Shown: positions 44,801 through 53,661, counted from the first letter of the stretch. The stretch is DNA of 64,000 bases from Aquirufa beregesia (GCF_011090385.1 NZ_SEWW01000002.1:237825-301824), one strand, 5' to 3'. The notes: generated from the letters alone by a model not told the origin. Numbers and translations: made by a program.

Positions 44801-46135
44801 GGCGCCGAAGTGCAGCGGCCTTTAGCCACGGTTGTTATTGGGGGTTTAATTACTGCTACTTTTCTTACTTTGGTGGTTATTCCAGTAGTATATTCTTTAG
44901 TTATGACTAGAAAAGAAAAGAAGATGAAGTCGCAGCCCATGATCGTTTTAGTGATTTTAGCGGGCCTAATGATGAGTTTTTCAAGTTTGGGTCAAGGGGC
45001 TAAACCAGTTATGAGCTTGTCGAACTGCATGCAAGAAGCACTTCAGCATAATGCATTATTGAATACAGGAAATTTGGAAATTCAAAGTGCAGAGGCCTTG
45101 ATTAATTCAGGTAAGGAGTTGCCCAAAGGAAGTATTGACTTTCAATATGGGAAAACACAAACCTATTTTAGTCAGGATTATACCATTATCGCTTCTCAAA
45201 GTATTCCTTGGCCCACCTTGTTAAGGGCTCAAGTTAAAGCCTTGACATCTCAAAAAATGTTGGCAGAGAAAAGGCAAAAGATTACCCAGAATCTGGTATT
45301 GTCCAGTGTCAAATGGTTCTATTATCAATTGCTCATTCAGCAAAAACATGTGGAATATTTACTTCAACAAGATAGTATCTATTCCCAGATGTTGAAAGCA
45401 GCCAGTATACGTTTTAAACAAGGGGAAACGAATCGTTTGGAGGTGGTTGCAGCAGAAGCTCGCTGGAGGGAATTCCAACAGAAACAGCTTTCCTTGCAAG
45501 CGGATATCCAGGCTAATTATCAAAATTTGGCCTATTGGATGAATCGAAAAGAGCCTTTTGAGATTCAGAAAGTGAATGCTTTGACCATGCAAGTCCCTCC
45601 TATTCCTGTTGATTTAGCGAAAAATCCCACCTTACAATTATTGGAGGAGCAAGTAGTTCATGCCAAATTTCAAACAGAAGTGGAGAAGAATAAATTGAAA
45701 CCGGATATTCGTCTAGGAGCCACCACACAGAGTATTGAGAATTTTGGAGGTCAGAACTTCGTACAGGCAGGTTTAGCCTTACCTATTTTTGCCAAAGGAC
45801 AAAAAGCCCGTATTTCTGCCGCACAAAAGCAAGAACAAGTGTTTGCTAGTCAAAAAGATCAGGTGTACAGCCAAATAAGTACGGATTTGCAAAATGCTCA
45901 GATATCCTTGGGCAAATTTGGGAATTCATTGAAGTACTACCAGCAAACAGCCTTACCTCAAGCAGAATGGCTGGTTCAAACGGCTTTAAAAAGCTACCAG
46001 CAAGGGGAAATTGAGTATGTAGAAATGCTTCAAAACACTCAACAAGCTTGGCAGATTAGAGAACAATATTTACAAGAAGTTTTGGCATATAATCAAAACA
46101 TCATTCAAATTGAAACTATTTTAGGAAATGAATAA
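41807..46135 (+). CDS. CusA/CzcA-type heavy-metal RND pump fused to a TolC-type outer membrane factor
   Basis: The 1442-residue protein joins two parts of a tripartite pump. Residues 1-1030 form the inner membrane RND transporter (RLPIDALPDITSNQVQV start, TM4 proton-relay segment DFGLIVDGAVIIVE with Asp402 and Asp408, GGEFIPELNEGDFAVE, PLATVVIGGLITATFLTL). Residues from about 1065 on are TolC-like coiled coils and strands (LSNCMQEALQHNALL, RFKQGETNRLEVVAAEARW, YQQGEIEYVEMLQNTQQAW). Between them, MIVLVILAGLMMSFSSLGQ (about 1042-1060) looks like a signal peptide and could pass the second part through the membrane. It expels Cu, Ag, Zn or Co; which one is not clear. The adaptor gene overlaps by eight bases. 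Confidence 0.92.
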   Translation: MINSIIYFSIRNKLIVGLFVLGLVAWGGYSLTRLPIDALPDITSNQVQVMTQSPALAASEVEKFVTFPLEISLRTIPNVKDIRSISRMGLSIITVVFEDEVAMEVARQQVSEKLKAAEPYLLRGAGIPEMAPITTGLGEFYQYTLDVDPEFRDQYSLADLRTYQDWIVKRQLLGIKGVVEVSSFGGYVKQYEVAINPERIRAMNISIDELFTALENNNSNSGGSYLEKGTDAYFIRSEGMIQSLADIENTVVKQRGSGGLPVFVKDVAKVQFGKAVRYGAMTKNGRGEAVGAVMLLLKGANANTVVKDVKDRMELIQKTLPQGIHINAYLDRSILIGKAINTVEKNLIEGGLIVVFILVLLLGNWRAGLIVASMIPLCLLFAFAMMNIFGVSANLMSLGAIDFGLIVDGAVIIVESIIHRLHSRRKGEVLSQHEMDEEVNISAQAIFKSAAFGVIIILIVYLPIMALGGIEGKMFRPMAQTVSFAIFGALLLSLTYVPMMSSLFLSKKVSHKVTWADRIMNFMYGKYSPMVNWALSNRKKVVVASLVLLTGSIGLFTTLGGEFIPELNEGDFAVETILPTNASLSQSIAVNNNAQALLLKKFPDEIKQVVSRIGASEIPTDPMGINACDLIIILNEPSVWKKAKTMEELEEKMDRELDAFPEVNFEFTQPIQMRFNELIAGVKSDVAIKIFGEDLEILFEKATEAARYIRKIEGVGDIKVQQIDGVPQLVVHYNRAKMAQYGLRIQDVNRRVKMTFAGETAGLVMEGEKRYDLVVRMDSAHRADIQNLKELYLDLPNGSQIPLEEVATVDYQNAPVEISRDNTNRRITIGINVRNRDVQSVVTDIEKVMKNKITLPAGYYVKYGGTFENLQAAKSRLSLVVPLALALIFALLFFTFNSMLEAAIIYLAIPLSAIGGIWALYIRGMPFSVSAGIGFIALFGVAVLNGIVLLSFFKQLATEGDSVAERLRKGLELRFRPVIMTASVASLGFLPMALSHSPGAEVQRPLATVVIGGLITATFLTLVVIPVVYSLVMTRKEKKMKSQPMIVLVILAGLMMSFSSLGQGAKPVMSLSNCMQEALQHNALLNTGNLEIQSAEALINSGKELPKGSIDFQYGKTQTYFSQDYTIIASQSIPWPTLLRAQVKALTSQKMLAEKRQKITQNLVLSSVKWFYYQLLIQQKHVEYLLQQDSIYSQMLKAASIRFKQGETNRLEVVAAEARWREFQQKQLSLQADIQANYQNLAYWMNRKEPFEIQKVNALTMQVPPIPVDLAKNPTLQLLEEQVVHAKFQTEVEKNKLKPDIRLGATTQSIENFGGQNFVQAGLALPIFAKGQKARISAAQKQEQVFASQKDQVYSQISTDLQNAQISLGKFGNSLKYYQQTALPQAEWLVQTALKSYQQGEIEYVEMLQNTQQAWQIREQYLQEVLAYNQNIIQIETILGNE

Positions 46136-47258
46136 GCACATCATATATCAATGGATTACCCTAATTTTCATCGGCGGTATGTCTGCCTGTGGAGGTAAAG
46201 AAACGGAAACAGCAGTAGCTGAAACAACGGTTTCAAGTATCAAGTTAAGTGCAGAGCAAAAACAAAATGCTGGAATCGTATTAGGAGAATTGGAAGAAAA
46301 AGAAATGGCATCGGAAGTGTCTTGCACCGGTTTGGTGGATGTTCCACCTATTTCAATGGCTTCTGTTTCACTGCCTATAGCTGGATATGTCAAATCGACT
46401 TTTGAATTATTGCCAGGAAAACAAGTGCACAAAGGTCAGGTTTTGGCCACGATTACAAGTTTGGATTATATTCAAATGCAACAAGAATATATTCAGGCAT
46501 TGAGTCAGCAAACCTATTTGACATCAGAGAAATCTCGTCAACAGGTCTTGAATTCAGAAGAAGTCGGGTCTAAAAAGAAACTCCAATTGGCGGAGGCTGA
46601 TTTTTCTAATGTACAGGCACAGGTGAAATCGCTAGGCTTGAAATTGGAAATATTAGGTTGTGATTTAAAATCTCTCTCTAAAGGAAATATCTCCTCCTAT
46701 TTACAATTGAAAGCACCCATTGACGGCTATATCGTGGATGTATTTATGTCCATCGGAAAGTATGTCCAGCCCACAGATGAATTAGTGAAACTGGTAGGGA
46801 TAGCCCATAAACACGTGGAATTGAAAGTGTTTGAAAGAGATTTAAGCGGTTTAAAGTTGGGTCAAACGATACAATTTGAAGCGGAAGGATTAGAAGGTAA
46901 AGGAAAAGTGTTTTTAATTGGTAAGCAAGTTGATTTAAGTACTCGTACCACTTCCGTTCACGGTCATTTTAACAATGAATCGGATGAGTTACGTTTTACG
47001 GTGGGGCAATTTATCAATGCTAAGATTTTGGTGGGAAATCAAAAAATGAAAACGATACCTCAGGCAGGCTTAGCTAGAGTAGGAAAAGGAGGTTTTATTT
47101 ATGTGGAAAACCCACAAGGAGTTATGGAACAGGTTCCTGTAAAAGTGATTAGTTCCAATGAAGCATATGTGGGAATTCAACCTATCAAAGCATTGCCAGC
47201 AGGGAAAGTGGTCATTAGTGGAGCTTCAGCCTTAGAAGCTATTTTTGCCAAGGATTAA
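46128..47258 (+). CDS. RND efflux periplasmic adaptor (CusB/CzcB type) lipoprotein
   Basis: The 376-residue protein has a lipoprotein signal (TLIFIGGMSAC, lipid Cys near 21), a biotinyl-lipoyl-like barrel (SLPIAGYVKSTFELLPGKQVHKGQVLATI), a coiled-coil hairpin (residues 125-190) and second lipoyl half LKAPIDGYIVDVFMSIGKYVQPTDELVKL, ending with a membrane-proximal domain. It links the pump to the outer membrane factor. It ends four bases into the convergent ispE gene. Confidence 0.92.
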   Translation: MNKHIIYQWITLIFIGGMSACGGKETETAVAETTVSSIKLSAEQKQNAGIVLGELEEKEMASEVSCTGLVDVPPISMASVSLPIAGYVKSTFELLPGKQVHKGQVLATITSLDYIQMQQEYIQALSQQTYLTSEKSRQQVLNSEEVGSKKKLQLAEADFSNVQAQVKSLGLKLEILGCDLKSLSKGNISSYLQLKAPIDGYIVDVFMSIGKYVQPTDELVKLVGIAHKHVELKVFERDLSGLKLGQTIQFEAEGLEGKGKVFLIGKQVDLSTRTTSVHGHFNNESDELRFTVGQFINAKILVGNQKMKTIPQAGLARVGKGGFIYVENPQGVMEQVPVKVISSNEAYVGIQPIKALPAGKVVISGASALEAIFAKD

Positions 47259-48064
47259 GCAATTACACCTTGAAAACAGGTGAAGTCGGCCCAGCGCTCA
47301 GCTAGGTCGACTTCTTTTTTAAATATCCCAAAGATCGTAGATCCAGAGCCGCTCATAGCAGCATACACGGCACCTTGATCATATAAATCTTGCTTAATTT
47401 GAGCAAGGATGGGGTATTTTGGGAATAAGCTTAATTCGAAATCATTGGAAATCAGATCTTTCCACCGTTCCATCGATTCTGCGATGGATTGGGCCAAATC
47501 ATATGTAGTCGCCTGAGGTTTTACTTGAGCGTAGGCTTCTTGGGTGGAAATACCCAAATTCGGATAAATGAGTACCACTTGACATCCTTGTAAGGAACAA
47601 GAAATAGGACTTAATTCATCGCCTTTGCCTTTTCCTAATTGGGCATGTTGGAACAGAAAAAATGCACAATCGCTACCTAATTGCTGTGTATATGGGATTA
47701 ATTGTTTGTTGCTTAAGGGTAAATCAAATAAATCTCGCAAGCCCATTAAAGTAAAAGCGGCATCGGCAGATCCGCCACCTAAGCCGGCACCCATGGGAAT
47801 GATTTTGTGCAAATGAATGTGCACGGGTGGGATTTTAAAATCCTTGGCCAAGGCGTGATAAGCTCTTAGACATAAATTGTTTTGAACTTCACCTGAAATG
47901 GGTAGACCAGAGGATGAAAACTTCACTTGTTGGCTTGGACTAATTTCTAGAATATCTGTCCATGGTACATGAAAGAAACAGGTTTCCAATTCATGAAAAC
48001 CATCCAGTCTTTTGGAAGTAATGTACAGCCCGATATTTATTTTGGCATTAGGGAATAGGAGCAT
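47255..48064 (-). CDS. ispE: 4-diphosphocytidyl-2-C-methyl-D-erythritol kinase
   Basis: The 269-residue GHMP kinase phosphorylates CDP-methylerythritol in the non-mevalonate isoprenoid pathway. Visible motifs are NAKINIGLYITSKRLDGFHELET at the N-terminus, the ATP loop PMGAGLGGGSADAAF near 90-105, LGSDCAFFLF, and the C-terminal AAMSGSGSTIFGIF. It is one base after batA and appears to be the last gene of that leftward operon. Confidence 0.94.
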   Translation of the reverse strand: MLLFPNAKINIGLYITSKRLDGFHELETCFFHVPWTDILEISPSQQVKFSSSGLPISGEVQNNLCLRAYHALAKDFKIPPVHIHLHKIIPMGAGLGGGSADAAFTLMGLRDLFDLPLSNKQLIPYTQQLGSDCAFFLFQHAQLGKGKGDELSPISCSLQGCQVVLIYPNLGISTQEAYAQVKPQATTYDLAQSIAESMERWKDLISNDFELSLFPKYPILAQIKQDLYDQGAVYAAMSGSGSTIFGIFKKEVDLAERWADFTCFQGVIA

Positions 48065-48065
48065 A

Positions 48066-49058
48066 TTAATCTTCTAAAATATTACTGATGGGGCTAAGTT
48101 TCAGAAATAGGCCTAAAAAGAATAGAACGAATGCAAAATCAAAGAAGATTTTACTCTGATCTTGATGTTCTTCCCAATAGATTTCTTTCACTTTGGAGGA
48201 TTCCATTCGATTGATTTCTTCAAAGATGGCATTTAGGCTTTTTTGGTCGGTAGCTCGGTAAAACTTTCCTTTACTTTTTTCTGCGATAACACGCAAGGTG
48301 CTTTCATCCACGGGATCCATGGAGGGTTTTAAACTACCTACAGCTATGGTATAGACTTTGATGCCAAAGGTCTTAGCCAGTTCGGTGGAGGTCAATGGGT
48401 CTAGATTACCCGCTGTATTGTTTCCATCACTGATTAAAATACTGATTTTTTTAGGGTTGGGGGAATCCCTTACTTGATTGATGCACATCCCTAGTGCATC
48501 ACCTAAAGCTGTACCTTCCTCCTTGATTAATTTAGAATCTAGTCCTAGTAAGGCCTGTTGCAAGTAGCTAGAATCGTTGGTAATTGGACTGGCTAAATAC
48601 GGAGCTCCTGCAAAAGCTACGACGGCGATGAAGTCATTTTTTCTTTGTTTGATAAAAGAAGTTGCTACTTGTTTGGCAATCACAAGGCGAGAAGGACTCA
48701 CATCTCGATTGAGCATGGAGGATGAAATATCAATCGCTAAGGCCATGTCAATTCCATCAGGCTGAATTTTTCTTTTGGGATTGATTTTGTAAGGACTGGC
48801 TAAGGCTAAAATGATGCTTGTGAGGAGCATGATTTGAACAATATCGGGGATGAAGCTTATGAATCGGATTAATCGGTTTTGGATTAATGGTTTCGTAAAT
48901 GAAAGGGTAATTCGAGCTTGATTTTTTCTATTTAATAAATAACGGATTAAAAATATAATCAAGGGAAGGGGTAGAAGAAATAGAAATACCTCATGTTCCC
49001 AATGGTAGGAAAAAAGGGATACAAATTGTTGCCAGGAAAAGTATAGCTGGTATTTCAT
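48066..49058 (-). CDS. batA: BatA-like von Willebrand factor A membrane protein
   Basis: The 330-residue protein has two N-terminal membrane helices, a VWA domain with an intact metal site DISSSMLNRDVSPSRL (DxSxS), TALGD and SDGNN, and a C-terminal helix (FFDFAFVLFFLGLFLKL). BatA proteins occur with DUF58, BatB and MoxR in the Bacteroides aerotolerance-type operon. Here it overlaps the preceding gene by four bases and is followed directly by ispE; batB is absent. Confidence 0.88.
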   Translation of the reverse strand: MKYQLYFSWQQFVSLFSYHWEHEVFLFLLPLPLIIFLIRYLLNRKNQARITLSFTKPLIQNRLIRFISFIPDIVQIMLLTSIILALASPYKINPKRKIQPDGIDMALAIDISSSMLNRDVSPSRLVIAKQVATSFIKQRKNDFIAVVAFAGAPYLASPITNDSSYLQQALLGLDSKLIKEEGTALGDALGMCINQVRDSPNPKKISILISDGNNTAGNLDPLTSTELAKTFGIKVYTIAVGSLKPSMDPVDESTLRVIAEKSKGKFYRATDQKSLNAIFEEINRMESSKVKEIYWEEHQDQSKIFFDFAFVLFFLGLFLKLSPISNILED

Positions 49059-49915
49059 GACTTTCTATTTTCCTGAGAAATGATTTTTCTTTCTTCTTGA
49101 TAAATAGAATTGGCTATTTCCAAAAGCATGTTGACAGATTCGGTGGTTTTACTAGAAAAATTTCCGCCATAAATTGCGGAATCTAACTCATGAAGGGCTT
49201 TAGCCAATTGTTTATTTTCTAAGGTATCCACCATTTCTTTGGTGGTAAATGTCGTAAATGGTTTTAAGGTTAAGCTTTCTATGTATTTTTTCCAAAGAGA
49301 AAAGGCCCGCTCTAAATTTTGTAATCCCATTTGGTTGTTTTCAATATTTCGAATAAACCTTTGATAGGAGCGACGGAATTCAGCATTTTTTCGCCACAAA
49401 ACATATAGTTTAAACCATCTTTTTAGGCTATTGCCTAAAAACCAGTAAATTAACCCCGTTAAAACCAATAGGCCTAGTCCCCAAATAATTACATTTTTTA
49501 GGTCAGTTTTTGGCTGCAAAGGAGCAATGGGGACATGTTGATAGAGAGAATCCAAATTGATTTTCTCTGGATGGGGCACTAAGCGCTTCAGAATTATATA
49601 ATCTTTGGTAGGGTAGATTTTAGTGCAATCCGCCTCTTGCATGAGGTAAACAGGTATAGCTAAACTGTGCTGATTTTCTATTCGGAAAAGTTTGAAAGTA
49701 TAGACCGCAGAATCGATACTTCCACTGGCATCAGTTCTAGTGGGAAAATAGGTTCTTTCTACTGCCTGAAATGCCCCAAAGTTTTGATTCACAGTAGGGA
49801 AAAATATTTCTTGATTTTTACCATGTCGAACCGAAAGGCTATAGTGAATCTGCTGTCCGATTTTGACAGAATCTTCTAAAAATTGGCCTTTGATTTGAAT
49901 GGGCTTTTGCTGCAT
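49055..49915 (-). CDS. Bat-operon membrane protein with periplasmic-type domain
   Basis: The 286-residue protein has an N-terminal beta-rich domain of about 120 residues (BatD-like, PIQIKGQFLEDSVKIGQQIHYSL), one membrane helix (VIIWGLGLLVLTGLIYWFL, about 140-158) and a helical cytoplasmic-type tail. Unusually no signal peptide precedes the N-terminal domain: the only start is the ATG overlapping the DUF58 stop (TAATG), and an in-frame TAG lies three codons upstream. It probably works with DUF58 and BatA proteins in a membrane complex. Confidence 0.7.
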   Translation of the reverse strand: MQQKPIQIKGQFLEDSVKIGQQIHYSLSVRHGKNQEIFFPTVNQNFGAFQAVERTYFPTRTDASGSIDSAVYTFKLFRIENQHSLAIPVYLMQEADCTKIYPTKDYIILKRLVPHPEKINLDSLYQHVPIAPLQPKTDLKNVIIWGLGLLVLTGLIYWFLGNSLKRWFKLYVLWRKNAEFRRSYQRFIRNIENNQMGLQNLERAFSLWKKYIESLTLKPFTTFTTKEMVDTLENKQLAKALHELDSAIYGGNFSSKTTESVNMLLEIANSIYQEERKIISQENRKS

Positions 49916-50787
49916 TATTTTCTAACGGTAAACAATTTCACTAAGGTGGGTACAAAATCTTCTCCTGCCCGTATGCTGATATAATCAGCTTGCCATTGTT
50001 TACATAATTTTTTGAGTTCCTCGGCACGTTGGGAGCCTTGTTCTTTTTGTAAATTTTTGAAGAATTTAGAACTGGTATTTACCCAGGTAGTTCTTTTTCT
50101 TTCTGGGTCGAAAATTGGGATAATACCTAATGAAGGAAGTTTTATTTCTTGTTTATCCAAAATTTGAATGACTACTAAATCATGCATTTGAGACATGGCT
50201 CTCAACAAATCGTGGTAATTCTCATCGATAAAATCAGACAATACAAAAATTAAGCTTCGCCTTTTTAATACTTGTAAAGTAAAGCCCAAGGCCGCTTTAA
50301 GATCAGTCCCAGTACTTTCTGGATTCATTTTAAAAAGCTCTGTAATGACTCGGTAGGCATGTTTTTTGCCAATGGCCGGAGGCATGAATTTTTCGTTTTT
50401 GTCTGAAAAGCCACAAAATCCTAAATGACTAGCTTCTTGCATAGCAGAGAAGGAAAGTACACCTGCCACTTCTTTCAGGGTCTTGAGTTTGGATTGAGAA
50501 TTTCTACCTACTTGTTGAGAGGCACTCACATCCATTAGAAAAAAGACTGTTTGTTCCTTTTCTTCTTTGAATAACTTAACAAAAGTACCGTGACCTTTGG
50601 CCGTGGTGTTCCAGTCAATATGACGCACATCATCTCCATAGTGGTATTGACGGAGGTCACTAAATTCCAATCCTGAACCTTTGAAAATGGACGAAAAATT
50701 TCCGTGCATTTGGGTATTTATCGCTTTTCTGATGCGAATCTCCAATTGAACAACATGGGAAAGAAAGGAATGAATGTCCGAATCCAT
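49915..50787 (-). CDS. DUF58 family protein
   Basis: The 290-residue protein contains the DUF58 signature GSGLEFSDLRQYHYGDDVRHIDWNTTAKGHG, then a VWA-like domain with VFFLMDVSASQQVG (degenerate DxSxS) and FVLSDFIDENY. It is first in the leftward Bat-type operon. The MoxR ATPase gene that normally precedes it is absent; a gene on the other strand begins 100 bases away. Confidence 0.9.
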   Translation of the reverse strand: MDSDIHSFLSHVVQLEIRIRKAINTQMHGNFSSIFKGSGLEFSDLRQYHYGDDVRHIDWNTTAKGHGTFVKLFKEEKEQTVFFLMDVSASQQVGRNSQSKLKTLKEVAGVLSFSAMQEASHLGFCGFSDKNEKFMPPAIGKKHAYRVITELFKMNPESTGTDLKAALGFTLQVLKRRSLIFVLSDFIDENYHDLLRAMSQMHDLVVIQILDKQEIKLPSLGIIPIFDPERKRTTWVNTSSKFFKNLQKEQGSQRAEELKKLCKQWQADYISIRAGEDFVPTLVKLFTVRK

Positions 50788-50887
50788 GGAATGAATGAGG
50801 GCTTAGAATCGTGCTAAATTACCTATTTTTTGAGCAAGTCGAATGAAAAGCCATAAAAGCTTTCTAAATTAAGGGGAAATTTGAACC

Positions 50888-51229
50888 ATGAGAAAAATTT
50901 ATTTCCTACTATGTTTGGGATTCTTAGCATGCGGGGAATCGTCGACTTCCAAACTCATTGAAGAGGATAAATTAGCCGAGATATTGGTCGATATACACAT
51001 CGAGGAATCCAAGGTTTCCAATATGCACTTTGGTAGCATAGATTCATCTATATTGGCATACAATTACCAAGAAAAGCGCATTTTCAAAAAGTATGGAGTG
51101 GATTCTTTGCAGTTTGCGAACAATTTTGATCGCTATGTGCAGGAGCCGAAGGATTTTCTGCGCTTGTATGATAAGGTAAATCGAATCATGGAAAAACGAT
51201 TTAAAAAGCCTGAAACTTCGCACCGATGA
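50888..51229 (+). CDS. DUF4296 lipoprotein
   Basis: The 113-residue protein has a short lipoprotein signal (FLLCLGFLACGES) and a helical domain KLAEILVDIHIEESKV, YQEKRIFKKYGVDSLQFANNFDRYVQEPKDF typical of DUF4296, a Bacteroidota family of unknown function. First gene of a rightward operon; stop overlaps the start of the glycerophosphodiesterase gene by four bases. Confidence 0.87.
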   Translation: MRKIYFLLCLGFLACGESSTSKLIEEDKLAEILVDIHIEESKVSNMHFGSIDSSILAYNYQEKRIFKKYGVDSLQFANNFDRYVQEPKDFLRLYDKVNRIMEKRFKKPETSHR

Positions 51230-52125
51230 GACTAGTTGGATTATGTTTTTTATGTCTGTTAAACTTTATGGCGATGGCACAAATGCCCTTTATTCAAGGA
51301 CATAGAGGTTTTAGGGGACTTTACCCAGAAAATACCATTCCAGCATTTGAACATGCTCTTCAGGCAGGAGTTCAAGTGTTAGAGATGGATGTGTGCATTT
51401 CAGCAGATGGTCAGGTCGTTGTTTCGCACGAACCCTACATGAATTCATTATATAGTTCTAAACCAGATGGACAGCCTGTAACTAAGGAAGAAGAGAAGAA
51501 ATTCAATCTGTTTCAGATGACTTATGAAAATATCAAGCAGTTTGACACAGGAAAAAGGGGGAATGCTTCATTCCCAGAGCAGCATGCTATGGCTGCGCAC
51601 AAACCATTGTTGTCGGAGGTTTTAGCACTAGGAGAGGCTTTCAGGAAAAAATATAAGCAGAATATCTATTACAATATTGAAATCAAATCTGTGGAAGCGG
51701 AATATGGTGTTTCTCAACCTAAAACGGTAGAAGAGTTTTCTGAAAAAGTCTGGGCTATCATTTCCAAGCAGGTAAAACCTGAGTTTATCATATTACAAAG
51801 TTTTGATTTCCAAGTGTTGAAATACTGGAACAAAGCTATGTTGGAAGGAAAATTCCCGTCACAAATTATGCTGTCGGCTTTAGTTTCTAGAAAAAGTCCA
51901 GAGAATACCATCAAAGATTTGGGATTCACACCGGCCATTTATAGTCCAAATTATCAGGCACTTAGTTCGGAATTTGTGGTGTATAGCCATAAAAATGGCA
52001 TGAAAGTAGTGCCATGGACAGCCAATGAAGCGGAGGCAATAGCCCATTTAGCGGAGATGGGTGTCGATGCCGTAATTACTGATTATCCCAACCGTGTTCC
52101 TCAATATTTAAAACCTGTGCATTGA
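51226..52125 (+). CDS. Glycerophosphodiester phosphodiesterase, exported
   Basis: The 299-residue protein has a signal peptide (to about residue 19) and the GDPD motifs QGHRGFRGLYPENTIPAFEHAL, LEMDVCISADGQVVVSHEPYMN and a Cterminal VVPWTANEAEAIAHLAEMGVDAVITDYPNRV. His and Glu residues for metal and acid-base catalysis are present. It hydrolyses glycerophosphodiesters to glycerol-3-phosphate and alcohol in the periplasm. Overlaps by four bases with both neighbours. Confidence 0.92.
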   Translation: MRLVGLCFLCLLNFMAMAQMPFIQGHRGFRGLYPENTIPAFEHALQAGVQVLEMDVCISADGQVVVSHEPYMNSLYSSKPDGQPVTKEEEKKFNLFQMTYENIKQFDTGKRGNASFPEQHAMAAHKPLLSEVLALGEAFRKKYKQNIYYNIEIKSVEAEYGVSQPKTVEEFSEKVWAIISKQVKPEFIILQSFDFQVLKYWNKAMLEGKFPSQIMLSALVSRKSPENTIKDLGFTPAIYSPNYQALSSEFVVYSHKNGMKVVPWTANEAEAIAHLAEMGVDAVITDYPNRVPQYLKPVH

Positions 52126-53657
52126 TGGCGAACGGAATTTCCTTATTCAATGAAACGCTTTTATGGTTCATGAAACGACGCATGTCGCGGATTGAGTCCA
52201 TCTATACACGTCCATTGGATTTGCAGGAAATTTGTTTGAAAGATTTGGTACAAGCAGGCCGACAAACTGAATGGGGGAAGCAATTTGGATACGGTCAAAT
52301 TAACAATTATGCAGCATTTAAATCACAAGTACCCATTTCTACCTATGAGGAAATTTTTCCTTACATAGATCGGGTGATGCAAGGAGAGCAGCAAATTCTT
52401 TGGAATAGTCCGGTGACCTGGTTTTCTAAATCATCAGGGACCACAAATGCGCGCAGTAAGTTTATTCCTGTTTCCAAAGAATCCTTGGAATCATGTCACA
52501 TGATGGGAGGGAAGGATATGATTACTTTATTGATTCATAATCGACCAGAAACGAGGGTTTTTGAGGGGAAGGGATTATCTATTGGAGGAAGTTTATCGTA
52601 TTGTTCCACCAATCCTAATGTACTCGTAGGAGATGTGTCGGCAGTTATTATGAAGAATTTACCTGTTTGGGCTCAAATGATTCGTACACCATCCTTGGAA
52701 GTGGCCTTGTTGGATGATTGGGATCAGAAGATTGAGCGCATGGCATTGGAGACTTCTAAAGAGAATGTGACAAGTATTTTAGGGGTGCCAACATGGACCT
52801 TGGTATTGATTGAAAAAATCTTAGAAATCACGGGGAAGAATTCCATTTTGGAAGTTTGGGAAAATTTTGAATTTATGATTCATGGTGCGGTGGCTTTTGG
52901 CCCTTATCGGGAATTATTCCAAAAACAAGTTTTTCGTGATCAAGGCGTGGGTTTTCTGGAAATTTATAATGCTTCAGAAGGGTTCTTTGGAATTCAAGAC
53001 GACTTGACTTTGAATGATGAATTGCTGCTGATGTTGGATTATGGGATTTTTTATGAATTTATTCCCATTAGTGATGAAGGAGAAGAGCAAGATACGATCG
53101 TTGATTTAAGTCAAGTGGAATTAGGCGTCAATTATGCCTTGGTGATTAGCACCAATGCTGGTTTATGGCGGTATAAAATTGGAGATACGGTCCGTTTTAC
53201 TTCTTTGGACCCTTTTAGAATAAAAATTTCTGGTAGAACCAAACATTTTATCAATGCTTTTGGAGAAGAGGTAATTATGGAAAATGCAGAAATAGCCATA
53301 TCTAAAGCCTGTTTGATAACGAATTCCATCATCAAAGAATATACGGCAGCGCCTAACTACATGAATGGTGGACAGCGGGGTAGCCATGAATGGATTATAG
53401 AATTTTCAAAAGCACCAAAAGAAATGCGTACCTTTGGGGAGGTATTAGATCAAACCCTCCGCGAGATTAATTCAGATTATGACGCTAAGCGGTCTTATGA
53501 TTTGGTATTAGGCCCACCCATTATTCATCAGGCTCCTCAGGGAACTTTTTACGCATGGATGCGGGAAAGAGGAAAGTTAGGAGGTCAGCATAAAGTCCCT
53601 AGATTGAGTAATAATCGGGAGTTTTTGGAGGGAGTCAAAGCTCATTTTAAAGAATAA
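52122..53657 (+). CDS. GH3 auxin-responsive promoter family protein (acyl-adenylating)
   Basis: The 511-residue protein shows the GH3 family order: VQAGRQTEWGKQFGYG, WFSKSSGTTNARSKFIP (ATP-binding P-loop-like motif), EIYNASEGFFGIQDD, LWRYKIGDTVRFT and SGRTKHFINAFGEEV. Plant GH3 enzymes adenylate jasmonate or auxin and attach amino acids; bacterial members are uncharacterised adenylating enzymes in most cases. Acyl substrate unknown. It is co-translated with the glycerophosphodiesterase, a possible link to lipid turnover. Confidence 0.9.
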   Translation: MMANGISLFNETLLWFMKRRMSRIESIYTRPLDLQEICLKDLVQAGRQTEWGKQFGYGQINNYAAFKSQVPISTYEEIFPYIDRVMQGEQQILWNSPVTWFSKSSGTTNARSKFIPVSKESLESCHMMGGKDMITLLIHNRPETRVFEGKGLSIGGSLSYCSTNPNVLVGDVSAVIMKNLPVWAQMIRTPSLEVALLDDWDQKIERMALETSKENVTSILGVPTWTLVLIEKILEITGKNSILEVWENFEFMIHGAVAFGPYRELFQKQVFRDQGVGFLEIYNASEGFFGIQDDLTLNDELLLMLDYGIFYEFIPISDEGEEQDTIVDLSQVELGVNYALVISTNAGLWRYKIGDTVRFTSLDPFRIKISGRTKHFINAFGEEVIMENAEIAISKACLITNSIIKEYTAAPNYMNGGQRGSHEWIIEFSKAPKEMRTFGEVLDQTLREINSDYDAKRSYDLVLGPPIIHQAPQGTFYAWMRERGKLGGQHKVPRLSNNREFLEGVKAHFKE

Positions 53658-53661
53658 AAAC

